Positions 9,976 through 20,161 of a stretch of DNA of 64,000 nucleotides are shown here, in pieces (the stretch's first letter is position 1; every line of letters starts with the position of its first letter). The stretch is from NCBI GenBank assembly GCA_022575985.1, contig JAKSXM010000007.1, positions 31,746,501 through 31,810,500 on the forward strand. Direction: 5' to 3'. The notes under the pieces were generated by a model. That model ran no database searches. It worked only from the letters and a program-made list of their open reading frames with translations, and was not told the DNA's origin. A program made the position numbers and the translations under genes. This stretch comes from Anagrus nilaparvatae (lineage: Eukaryota > Arthropoda > Insecta > Hymenoptera > Mymaridae).

Positions 9976-12362
9976 TTAAATTAATGTTTGTCTATTCAGA
10001 CGTTTTTCGTTGCCCCCACCTATTTTCTTGATTGACAATACTTGGTTTATCAAATTGAATTTATGATGATGTGTATTTGAATGAGCAGTTATTATTGAAT
10101 GATAGTCTTTTTTACGCACGTGGAAAGATTTTTTTGTTTCACCAATATATACTTTATCAGAATCAATACAGTTCAATTTATATACTACTTATTTGGATGG
10201 TCTAATTTTCCTCTTTTTATAATTTTTGAAATATCTTTATTTAAGAGTGTAATGACTTGATATATATTTTTATTATCTTTTGGTATAATCCAAATTTGTA
10301 TGGAATTTTAACGAAAATTTTCTTATTCCTTTAGATATTGTATCTAGGATTTATCGTTGTAACTATTTTATTGTTGCAATTTTTGAAGAAATCCCATCTC
10401 TTGCTTATATATTTTTTAGTAAATTTAAATGAATATTTAATTGCTGATAAAATGTTTTTAAATATATTAATATTTTTTTTGTGATATAGAGTATCAGCTA
10501 GTATCAATGCTCTGTCTACTAAGTTGTATATCATGGCTATTTTTTGGTGAATTGCATGGTTGGATTCATAATGCAAAATTCTACCAGAGAGAGTACTTTT
10601 GTGATGCCAAAATGTTGTAATAATGTTATATTTAATTTTTATTATTTTTATATCTAGGAAGCTAATGCTGTTTTTTATTTCCATTTCTATAGTGAATTGC
10701 AGGTTTATGTGGTATTTCTTGAAAATGTCTAAAGTGTAATCTATTTTTTCTTGTGGTATGCATGTAGTAATCTGTCGTCAATATATCTATGATAAAACAG
10801 TGATATGTATTCTAGTTGGGTTATGCAATATGTATCTAAATCATCTATTAAAATGTCTGCAAGCATTCATAATACAGCAGAACCCATCACGGGTCCCCTG
10901 AATGAGCGCCAACCTGAGATGCGCTGCGGTGTCGAGATTTCAAAGAATTCTTTTAATATACACTTACCTGAACAAGAAAAAGTGAATTTTAAAATAATCG
11001 CCAGGGCGCTTTTTGAAAAAAGCTCAAAATTGAGCTTTTCTAAGCTGCCCATTCTTCTTTATTATCCCACCCCTTCTAGATATGCTCAAAAATTATGAGA
11101 AAAGAGTGACTTTAGTAAAATTTCCTCAGGAATTCGATCCTGCCATTAGTTTTCCAAAATTTTCCCTGGAAAACTCGGAAAATGGAAAAGTTCACTTTTT
11201 ATTTTTAAAGTGCTATAAATAAAAAACCGAATCATATTTTTTCTTCAAAATTTGGGAGGAGACTTGTTTATAAATATATTTTTTGGTGCCGTTCCTAACT
11301 CGATGTTATCGGCCATCTTTAATTTGGTGACCTTATATACCTCAAATCAGGTCGAATTCAGACTTCCAGGGAACTTTTAAAAAAGCCCTAGATATATTAA
11401 AATTAATTTTATTTTTAAATACACTGGTTTGCAAAATTTCAAATATATCAATAATATAATGTTTTTTATTTTTCTTAATTTTTTCACTTTTTTAACTCTT
11501 TTTTTTTATTTTCGTTCTATATGTATAACTTTGTATACCCAAAATAAGGTCGAATTCGGATTCCCAGGAAAATGATAAATAAGTAATATATTTTAAATAT
11601 AGAATTATAAAATAAAATTTAAACATAAAATTAAATTAGTTTTTTTATTTATTTATTTTTATTATTTTAAATTATTGTTATTTTTAAAATTTTGCAAACC
11701 AGGGTATTGAAAAATAAAATTAATTTTAATATATCTAGGGCTTTTTTAAAAGTTTCCTGGAAGTCTGAATTCGACCTTTTTTTCGGTATATAAGGTCACC
11801 AAATGCCTGAAAATCCAATAAAACTGCAAAAGAAAGAGAAAAATCGATCAAAATTCGTGTAATTTTACGTTATTTGGTGGTTAAAGATGGCCGATAACAT
11901 CGAGTGAGGAACGTCACCAAAAAATATATGTATAAACAAGTCTCCTCCCAAATTTTAAAGAAAAAATATGATTCGGTTTTTTATTTATAGCATTTTAAAA
12001 ATAAAAAGTGAACTTTTCCATTTTCCGAGTTTTCCAGGGAAAATTTTGGAAAACTAATGGCAGGATCGAATTCCTGAGGAAATTTTACTAAAGTCACTCT
12101 TTTCTCATAATTTTTGAGCATATCTAGAAGGGGTGGGATAATAAAGAAGAATGGGCAGCTTAGAAAAGCTCAATTTTGAGCTTTTTTCAAAAAATGCCCG
12201 GGCGATTACTTCAAAATTCACTTTTTTTAGTTCAGGTAAGTGTATATTAAAAGAATTCTTTGAGATCTCGACACCGCAGCGCATCTCAGGTTGGCGCTCA
12301 TTCAGGGTACCCGTGCCATAGGTGTTCCTTGAGTTGTTGGAATATGACATGACTGAATTAAA
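9976..12362 (-). pseudogene. Penelope-like RT plus GIY-YIG remnant
   Basis: Going downstream on the minus strand: QGTPMG is interrupted after the first G codon base by an insertion and resumes as GSAV at 10887. LADILIDDLD then leads to the palm motif RYIDD (plus coordinates about 10776-10790). After a frameshift come MEIKNSISFLDIKIIK, WHHKSTLSGRILHYESNHAI and HQKIAMIYNLVDRALI, the conserved post-RT block of Penelope-like proteins. At the end comes VYKLNCIDSDKVYIGETKKS, the VY...YIG core of the GIY-YIG nuclease that these elements use for target cleavage. In-frame stops and frameshifts at about 10750, 10870 and 10177-10330 show decay. Confidence 0.8.
10888..12315. mobile_element. 1,428 bp foldback element with 4-bp duplication
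   Basis: Both ends read CACGGGTMCCCTGAATGAGC inward, followed by inverted arms of about 560-650 bp (shared blocks include gatgcgctgcggtgtcgaga, tagaaggggtgggataataa and aggaattcgatcctgccatt). CCAT flanks it at 10884-10887 and 12316-12319. Removing one CCAT plus the element rejoins the Penelope RT in frame (QGTPMGSAV), which verifies the boundaries. It is non-coding apart from open frames made by the arms. CAC termini with a 4 bp duplication are reminiscent of Chapaev/CMC-type non-autonomous elements, which is inference. Confidence 0.9.
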
Positions 12363-13735
12363 CACTGAGAAAAAAAAATTAGAAAAAAATTATTATAAAT
12401 ATTGTTAAAACACTTATCTTTTTATAGTAATTGAGCACTGTTTCACTTTATAGTAAAAAATAATATTTTAGTTTGTAAAGATTACCCTGAGTATTCATGA
12501 AATTAATTATATAACAAGAGCGTATATTACTTGTTTGAGTACTAATTTTTACTATACGAGAAGTGTAATTAATGTAAAAAGAAATTATCTCTGTATCTAA
12601 ATTTTACAACATTTGTTTAGTAAAAATTCTTGACTTTTATAGAAAAAATTATTTGAAGTATAGCAAAAGAAAAAATTAATTATAGGGGCTAATTTTTTTT
12701 TATTTTTTATTTTCTATCATCTTTTGAACCGCAACAATTATCTATTTAATCTACATATATTTTATATTCGAATATCAGTATCAGCTAATCATGCTAATCG
12801 TTGTGCTGCTATTATCTATTGGAGTAAACATGATGTTTTTGTATATTTTTAAAAATATATTACAAAGCTTAATTTGTTTAGCTATGGCTTTGTAGTTAGA
12901 TGGTTGTTGTTCTTTTTTGTTATGTTGATGCAGTTAATAGGTTTATGACGTTGCTTGTATATCTGGGTCTTTGTTTAGTATGTACTGTATTCTTATGTTT
13001 TTCTGCATCAGTAACTTGATTTGTATTGTTATTTTCAAAAATTTCTTTGGAAGTTATATACAATGCATTATCAATATTTTTTATAGTTTTCAAAGCATCA
13101 TTTTTGTTAATATGACCTGATCTGCTATATGTAGGTCTTATACTTGCTATTTTAGCAATATCATGTGGTATTAATGTATCTGTTATATTAATAAACCATT
13201 TATTGAGATAGTCTTCCACATTGTTGTCAATAGTTTCAAAATTATTATTATAATAAATCTTATAAAATTTTTATTTAATCTATTGTTGTTTTTAAAAAAG
13301 ATGGCATTTTGTTTATTATTTTGTCCATTGAAATCTAGTTGGCTTTCATTAATATCAGATTCCAATAAATAATTTTCGATTTTAAACGTATGTATTTTCA
13401 ATATTATTTATATGGGACTTGATATATATCTTTAGATTAAGTATTTTTTTGGTTGTGTAAAAATAGATTGAATATTTTGATGGAACATGGTTGATGAAAA
13501 CTAAATTCATTGAATCTGTGTTTAATGCTGGATGTATGGTTTGGTAACATCTTGAAATCTGCATCTAAGCAGAAATTTTCTTCGAGAATAAAAAATGCAA
13601 TCTTTGTTGTAAAGTGCATATATTTGTTGAGTAATTTAATTGTTGTTTGATCAATCGTTTGTTTGACATGATAAAACATTTTATTATCGATAAAATGTCT
13701 AGTTTCGGATCTACAGCAATGTAAATATTCAAATA

Positions 13736-13736
<1 letters not shown>

Positions 13737-13803
<67 letters not shown>
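13737..13803. repeat. (ATT)n microsatellite
   Basis: About 22 ATT units lie between the Penelope remnant and the left TIR of element 1. The poly-Asn and poly-Ile open frames across it are artefacts. Confidence 0.95.
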
Positions 13804-13804
<1 letters not shown>

Positions 13805-14165
13805 ACAGGCACACAAATAAAGTCCTGTATCTGAAACTTTACCTATCTACAAGTAATTATTTGGATGTCCTAAACACGAATTTGAAGTCAGAATTTACCC
13901 AACACTCTTAGAGTTTGCCCCAGCTGCCCTGTATGCCGCCCTAGAGTGCGAAAATTTTACTTTGCGCAAAATTTAAAAATAGAAGTATCCAAGTTATGTT
14001 TTTCGATGTTCTAAAAATGCATTTGAAGTCAAAATTCTCCCATAACCCTTAGATTTTTCCCAAATTTTTTACTTTGTACTACAGTTAAAAATAAAAGTAT
14101 CTAAGTTACGATTTTTAAAATGCTAGAAATAAATTTATAGTCACAACTCACCGCACTCACTCAGA
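13805..14165. repeat. Left TIR of element 1 with sub-repeats
   Basis: About three diverged units of roughly 125 bp (gtcctaaacacgaatttgaa, gttctaaaaatgcatttgaa, atgctagaaataaatttata), matching the right arm in inverted orientation. Confidence 0.7.
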
Positions 14166-14389
14166 CTAATAGCTGCTCTTCAAATAATAGTGTAAGCTTC
14201 AGAATAGCTTAGTAAAAACTTGGTTCATATGCCTTTTATCCTTGATATTTGTTTTGCTGCTAAAAAAAGTTTTAATTAAGATTTTTATTTTAATAAATTT
14301 TATGTTTGACCACACAAAAATTACGAGTAATTTTTAAACACTTCACTTATTCCAGAAGTAAAAAAAAGGAAAAAACTTGTCATCATATT

Positions 14390-15945
14390 AATGTCCCATC
14401 TTTCTTGGTATGTTCTTTCCATTTCATTAAATCTTGATGAAAACGTTTTCCCTGTTCTTCACTTAAGTCGAGTCGTCACTTAGATTTTCAGGAAAGTAGT
14501 CCAAATGCGAAATAAAGTTTCAAATTCATTAGACAGCCCATTTTTTCAAAACTTTTTACCATTTTTGTAACAATGTTTTTATAGTTTGGATTTTTATTGT
14601 TTTCTAAAAAATGTTTAGCAACATCACGGTAACTAAGCTAAGCAGCTTTTTTAATTTTAGTCATTTTTGATGTAAAATTCTCATCAGAGAACATTTTACA
14701 AATTTCTGTCCCATCGAAAATGCCTTCCTTAAGCTTCGCTTCACTTTTGTAAGGAAACTGGTTTATTAAGTGCAGGAAACAACGACCATTCTTGTCCAAA
14801 GCGTTAACATGCTGTTTCATTAGCCCAAGTTTTAGGTGCAGCGGTGGCAGCAATATTTTTGAAGGATCTACAAAGGGATCTTTGAAGACGCTATATTTTC
14901 CTGTTTCTAGAGATGTCCTAATTATCTATTCTTTCTTTTTTTAGTGATCCTCACGTGCTCTGCTATCCCATAAACATAAAAAAGCAAGAGTGTTCAATAA
15001 ATCGAGACTGCTGTCATAACATCATAGTAATAATTTTGAGATCACCGCATATTTGCGATTTATGCTCATTGTATTTTATCTTATTTAATACATACTCTAA
15101 TGTTTCGTATTCTCCTTTTAATTTAGTTAAGTTGGCTATTGAAATACTTGCAAAGGTGTTACCGGTATGTACTAGTACTGCTTTTAAGTTTCTAACAGAT
15201 GAGTCAATAAATAGTATCCGTTGTTCAGGAACATAAACATTGGGTTTTAGTTCATTCATCAAGCCCTGAGTCTAATAACATCATTTAATGATTGCTGATC
15301 AAATAGTTTTAGACCCTTATTTTGTCGGCTATCCTTATACATTATCACTTTCATCAGTATCGCTGGCTTCAGAATATTCTTCTGATTCTTCCTCACTGTC
15401 GCTATCAACATGTATAGAACTACCTGCTGCGCTATCAATTTTCATAGAACTTCTTGCTGCGCTATCAACTTCCATATAACTTTCCACATTGCTGTCAACA
15501 TCCATAGTTGATGATGATTTGTTATATTTATCAGCTATTGATAGGCTGTCATTGCTACTTAATCTTGGTTTATTTGAAGAATTTTTTCGGTCTTGTTATT
15601 GAAGAAAATTCTACATTTTATTTTAGATTTGTTTTTAGCTCTAAAACCATTAACATCTGTAATACAAAAGTAACAATCTGCTTTTGATTTGGGTTTTCGC
15701 CATATTGCAGGAACATTAAATTTAAGTGCTTGTTTATTTTTAGTTCTTTCGAAGCTGTTCATCATAGTAATACATGTGCCACATATCATGTTAGGAACCA
15801 ATGGCTCATCTAAATTCTTATGTTAAAACAGTTAAAAAAAAGATTTTTATAAGATTCAGATATTTTCAAACGATATTTAAGAACTTCAAAATTACAACAA
15901 ATATAACAGAAAACATCTGCATCCTGAATACAAACGCGTGTGTTT
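14390..15945 (-). pseudogene. Uncharacterised Cys-rich putative transposase, decayed (element 1)
   Basis: Read in order on the minus strand across several frames: DVFCYIC (about 15900), MICGTCITMMNSF, FNVPAIWRKPKSKADCYFC, NVYVPEQRILFIDSSVRNL then KAVLVHTGN, KSQICGDLKI, a broken CF-x-CLWDSR block, LLPPLHLKLGLMKQHVNALD, EAKLKEGIFDG and finally LSEEQGKRFHQD (about 14420). I recognise this block order as a multicopy family annotated as uncharacterised in aphids, spiders and Hydra, with hallmark SEEQGERFHQD and WREP..DCYFC. Three Cys pairs suggest zinc binding near the N-terminus. The FIDSS and GDLK aspartates are candidate catalytic residues of an RNase H-like fold, which is inference. Stops occur near 14638, 14900-15010, 15270-15555 and 15830. 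Confidence 0.75.
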
Positions 15946-16299
15946 CTTGTAGCTCTAAACTCTCCTGAAGCCTAGTTACCAACTAAAAAAGAGCTACGGT
16001 CGCATAATGACGACGTCTGCGAGCCCGTTTTCACACCCTGACCAGTCGCCGTTACTGGGGTATCCCTCCTCTGTATCGTAAACTTATTTCTGCTTACTTT
16101 CGCCATGAAGGCATATCTTTAACTAGGAACTTTGCCGGAAATACCCGTTGCCCGCCTTCACCACGGGGAGGGGTCCTAGTTGCAAAAGTATGCAAAAAAT
16201 TAAATGTTTTCGAATACTTTTCTAATATCTGATATTAATGATATGATAGTTCACTTAAAGTTTAATAGACCAAATTTTAGTAGACCAAAACAGAAAAAT

Positions 16300-16665
16300 A
16301 AAATACTCATCGTTAGGGTGTGAGTGAATTCTGACTTAATACGAGTTATTTGTATTTATTATTCAATAAAAAATAATTTAGATAATGTAATTTAAAGATG
16401 TAATTCTAAGCATCACGCGTGATTTCTAACTTCAGGTTCGTTTTTAGAATTACAAGAATCATAGCATATATGTAATTTTATTTTTAAATTTTGCACAGAG
16501 TAAAATATTCGCTCTCTGGGATGGCTTAGAGGGTATTTGGGGTAGCTGGGACAAAACCTAAAGGTGATGGGTAAATTCTGACTTCAGATTTGTGTGTAGG
16601 ACATTAAAAAACTTACCTGTAGGTGGATCAGGTTTCAGATACAGAACTTTTTTTTGTGTGCCTGT
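16300..16665. repeat. Right TIR of element 1
   Basis: Inverted relative to 13805-14165. The shared blocks include gtttcagatacagaact, gggtaaattctgacttcaga and ttttaaattttgcacagagt. Confidence 0.7.
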
Positions 16666-16729
16666 ATTATACCCCATATTTCTAAAAAATAAAAGTGAAA
16701 ATTTTGTTTTTATCAACAATTACTACGCA

Positions 16730-16985
16730 TGTTGAGTGGTATTAATAAACCAAAAATAAAAAATTTTTTTATGGATTTTTTTAAATTTTTTAGACGTTTC
16801 GCCTAATTAAAATCACAGTCCTCATCAGTAAAAAAACTGGACATTTTTAAACAAATATATAAATAATTATTACATTATAATATTACATTAAAAAACTTAT
16901 ATAAAATTTAAGGTTATGTAAGGTTATATTCAAATAAATACTATTAAAAAATGTTTTACTTACAATCATTTTATTACATTTTTTA
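16730..16985 (-). mobile_element. Penelope-like terminal fragment with ctgatga...gaaacgtc
   Basis: The minus strand at 16793-16828 reads CTGATGAGGACTGTG, then AATTAGGCGAAACGTC. This spacing is typical of Penelope-like terminal repeats, and hammerhead ribozyme motifs have been reported in such repeats. The flanking sequence repeats at 5650-5960. No coding part. Confidence 0.55.
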
Positions 16986-17323
16986 TTTACAATTATTTAT
17001 ATATTTTTTTTTAAATTTCCACTGTCTTTAATGAAATTTGAAATAATTTAAAGTATGTATAAAATAAGCATAGTTTAAGAGTATATAATGTTTAATAAGT
17101 ATAAAAATTTTTTTTGAAATTTTACCTCATAAAATTAATATTTACTGAATGCTTTATTATTTTTATTTGAAGAGCACATTTCTTAGTTTCGCATATTGAT
17201 TTTACCCATTTATGCACATATTTAGCATTGATAATTTCTATTGGAATCTTATTTTTTATTTTTAAATGCATAATTTATCCTGTTTGCTTACGAATTAATT
17301 TTATTTATTAATATATATTATAG

Positions 17324-17378
17324 CGGAACAAAAATAATGCAGATGCAGAACTGGTGACGAGTCAGCCGCAAAGTGTTC
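17324..17378 (+). other. Possible 55-nt internal exon
   Basis: The segment is preceded by ttaatatatattatag (acceptor) and followed by gtaagtttttac (donor). One frame is open through it, reading RNKNNADAELVTSQPQSV, and the other two contain stops. Base composition is much less AT-rich than around it. It could belong to a host gene whose other exons lie outside this window. No domain is recognised, and AT-rich DNA produces splice-like sites by chance. Confidence 0.3.
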
Positions 17379-17814
17379 GTAAGTTTTTACATTGCAACCC
17401 CTAATGCTTTATCATTTTTTTATTTATTTAAATAATACAGTAACTTTTATTTTAAAAGAAATCGTTATTTTATTTTTTGCTAAAAAAATAAAAATTCTAA
17501 CAATTTTTCACTAACATTAAACATATTGAAAATACCAATACTGGATGTGGACTAGGTGCACTGCGTAGAACTAAAACGTCAAAAAAATATGTGAATTATT
17601 TCATCCTGGTTTTGAATTTCAAATATATTATTATTATCGAAAAAGTAAGAGTATTGGATAAATGGATGAATGGAGTAAATGCGAGTGGGTACAATAATTA
17701 TAAACACTGATTAACATGAGACGTGTGATTTTTTGTACGTGTGTATTGGACGACTCTTATTCACAATAAATCACATGCCTGATATTAATCACAGTGATAA
17801 TATAATTAATATGC

Positions 17815-18640
17815 TATATATCTTATTACTATATATATCTGAAAATTTATTTGTCTGTTTGTTTGTTTATTTGTTTGTACCGTAATGACTCAAGAACCGC
17901 CGAACCGATTAGCATGAAACCGGTGTCAAAATGAAGAAAAAAAATCTGCGGGTGACATAGGCCTTATATTTTCTGATTAGCTATCGAAGTTGTTTAAAAT
18001 ATTTAATTTTTAGTGTTTTTGAAATTGATAAAAGTTTTAAAAATTTTGAAAAAAATTAAAATACCTCGAGACTATCGACAAATTTTGTTGTCACAAGCTT
18101 GTAGTATTTGATTTAGCACCAATTTTTACGTACTCTCCTAAATTTTTATTCAAAACGAAGGTATTTTAAAAATTTTATGCAATATTTTGAAGCTGGTAAA
18201 AAAAATTATTTTATTTTTTAATTTTTTATGGTATATTTAATAATTTATTTGTGTGCCTGTGTGTCTGTCTGTAGCCTAATGACTCAAGAACCACTAAACC
18301 AACGGACATGAAACCAGTGTCAAAATTTAGAAAAAAAAGTCTGCGGGTGACATTAGCCATAGATTTTCTGCTCAACTATCGTATTTTTTGAGATATTTAA
18401 TTTTTGCTCTTTTTGAACTTGATAAAATTTAAAAAAATTTTTAAAGTAATTGAAATATATCGAGAATAATGATAAATTTTATTGCCACAAGTTTGTAGTA
18501 TTCGATTTGGCACCAATTTTTACGTATTCTCCTAAATTTTTATTCAAAACGGAGGTATCTTTAAAATTTTATACAATATTTTTGAAGCTGGTAAAAAAAA
18601 ATTTTTTTATTAGTTTATTCATTTCCAATGAACGAAATTG
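17815..18640 (+). repeat. Two tandem copies of a 400-bp Helitron-like repeat
   Basis: Unit 1 (about 17825-18230) and unit 2 (about 18236-18620) share tttgtctgt runs, taatgactcaagaaccRcYR, catgaaaccRgtgtcaaaat, aaRtctgcgggtgacatWgg and ccaatttttacgtaYtctcc. The opening TTTGTCTGTTTGTTTGT with a conserved antisense-like ACGACC...ATGAAAC segment is common in insect non-autonomous Helitrons. An inverted copy lies at 35080-35520. It is non-coding. Confidence 0.65.
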
Positions 18641-19079
18641 CATAAACCCGATGTTAAAATAAAGTTAAACTAAAAAAATTTTTAATATTTTCGGGAAAGA
18701 TTAAATTTTTTTAAAATTTGGTTAAAAAGTAAAATATCTGAAAAATATGATAAAATTTTAATATCGCAATTGGTATTACTTGATTTAGACAATTGTAGAA
18801 CAATCGATGTATACATATCTTAATACTATATATATTTGAAAATTTATTTGTCTGTCCGTCTGTACTCAGTTAAATTTTTCTCTATTATAATTATAGAATC
18901 AATCAGAACCTATAATTTTTCATTAATGTTTTACCTGCGCTGCTCTAAATAGTTTGATTGTATTTGCATAATTATAAATTTGTAGTGAAACATAATTTTT
19001 TTAAGCAACACATACAGAAGTATAGGTGACACATGGGGGACTCCATCGCATTTACTTCTGTTTGTTTTGCTTAAAAAAA
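18641..19079. other. AT-rich, degraded third repeat copy
   Basis: At 18815-18870 the gaaaatttatttgtctgtcc start recurs, followed by Helitron-like 3' text (ctctattataattatagaat, aaatttgtagtgaaacataa, gcaacacatacagaagtata, gtgacacatgggg). The same text is seen at 35890-36180. No gene. Confidence 0.5.
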
Positions 19080-19094
19080 TGACCAACACTTATT
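19080..19094. repeat. 15-bp direct repeat, left flank of element 2
   Basis: tgaccaacacttatt recurs exactly at 34743-34757, immediately outside the right TIR of element 2. The match continues for four of the next five bases (Xgaca). Confidence 0.8.
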
Positions 19095-19339
19095 GGACAC
19101 GGGTGGCCTGAATGGCCAGTTGAGGAGGTCCAAAATGGTGATAAAAATGGACATTACCCCCTTAATATTTTTTAGGGGTCGCGCGCGAGCAGTGGTCGAG
19201 TACAGTCGAATGGTGACTACGCGGATATAACCTAAAATAGTTAAAAATTGTAAGACTTTCTTATAAGAAATTTAAAGTAGAATATAAAAATAAAATAGTT
19301 AATTAATATTTATTAATTAATATTTAATGGGCAGTTAAA

Positions 19340-20161
19340 ATGCAGACAACTAATAATGAAATTAAGGAGTTAATCATTGCTCTCACAAAAAAAGTCGATG
19401 GCTTTGAAAATGCGACCTCGGTGGTCGCACAACAAGCAAAAGAAAATGCTGAAAATATAGAAAAAGTTAAAAGTGAAAATAAAGAAACAAAAGAAGAATT
19501 CGGTGTAAAATTTTCAAAGCTAGAAAAAGAATTAGAAAGTCTAAAAGCTAATTCCAGAATTAAAAATCTAGTATTATACAATGTAGAAGAAGTCGAAAAT
19601 GAAAGTTCTAAAGATCTAATGAAAGTAGTGAAAAATAATCTAAGAGAAGCCGGTATCGATTGTGAAATTATCGACATGGTTAAAAGAATTGGTGCAAGAA
19701 ATACGCAAAGGCCGGTTGTTATTACATTATTAGCTCAAAAATACAAAAAAGACGTTTATGATAAAGCGGACGTTCTTAGAAAAAAATTCAATATTACAAT
19801 AGCAAACGATATATCAAAAGCAGAAAGGGACGAATTCAATAAATTAAGGAATGTTCGCGATGATCTAAAAAAATTTAATTATGATGCAAAAATTTATAAA
19901 AATAAAATACAGATAGGAAAAGACTTATATAGCTACGAAGAAGCCATTAAAATATTACAGGAAGCTAACCAACAGTCAAGTAGTCAAAACAATGATTTCT
20001 TAGAAATAGACAACAAAATAGAAAGAATAGCAAAGAAACGAGCGGCAAGTACGTCACCGAGTCAACTTGTAAACATAAATAAAAGAAAAAATAAAAAAAT
20101 TGGGAATATTTACGAAACCGTAGATATAACTAACAACCCATCAAATGAAATAAAAGAATAA
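19340..20161 (+). CDS. LINE B1 ORF1 protein, L1-ORF1p-like
   Basis: Uninterrupted 273-codon frame. Residues about 5-75 are heptad-like and charged (coiled coil, probably for trimerisation). Residues about 75-200 resemble the RRM plus C-terminal domain of LINE ORF1 proteins: KNLVLYNVEEVE, DMVKRIGARNTQRPVVITLL, ITIANDISKAERDEFNKLR and YDAKIYKNKIQIGKDLYSYE. The tail (about 235-273) is Lys-rich. Such proteins bind the element RNA and act as chaperones in the RNP. The equivalent in B2 (48815-49651) aligns by eye over these blocks. It ends with TAA and the reading frame continues directly into ORF2. No CCHC knuckle, unlike the R1-type ORF1. Start: first ATG after the 5' UTR. Confidence 0.85.
   Translation: MQTTNNEIKELIIALTKKVDGFENATSVVAQQAKENAENIEKVKSENKETKEEFGVKFSKLEKELESLKANSRIKNLVLYNVEEVENESSKDLMKVVKNNLREAGIDCEIIDMVKRIGARNTQRPVVITLLAQKYKKDVYDKADVLRKKFNITIANDISKAERDEFNKLRNVRDDLKKFNYDAKIYKNKIQIGKDLYSYEEAIKILQEANQQSSSQNNDFLEIDNKIERIAKKRAASTSPSQLVNINKRKNKKIGNIYETVDITNNPSNEIKE

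Larger units (their letters stand above)
9976..13736 (-). mobile_element. Penelope-like retroelement, broken
   Basis: Minus-strand coding remnants are laid out in Penelope order. Near 13440-13736 is an N-terminal part (YMHFTTKIAFFILEENF). At 12920-13400 is low-complexity N-terminal sequence, then the RT, then a C-terminal GIY-YIG endonuclease at 9976-10200. A foldback element (10888-12315) splits the RT. The segment 12362-12900 is AT-rich with nothing recognised. The upstream end meets an (att)n microsatellite at 13737. It is too decayed to be active. Confidence 0.75.
13805..16665 (-). mobile_element. Element 1: 2.86 kb TIR element with Cys-rich gene
   Basis: The ends are inverted: left acaggcacacaaataaag..ctgtatctgaaac, right the reverse complement of acaggcacacaaaaaa with ctgtatctgaaac. 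The arms run to about 14165 and from about 16300. Each arm contains two to three diverged sub-repeats around gaagtcagaatttaccc. Between them on the minus strand lies a decayed gene of an uncharacterised arthropod/Hydra family. The flanks look like attattac and attatac, possibly a degraded target duplication blurred by the microsatellite. A GC-richer patch at 16016-16200 is unexplained. Confidence 0.7.

Noticed and set aside
10805..12365. Paired 82-97 residue frames with similar protein
   Set aside because: They are the same foldback-arm sequence read from both arms, not genes.
13437..13816. Open frames with long Asn or Ile runs
   Set aside because: They translate the (ATT)n microsatellite; only the downstream part is a Penelope remnant.
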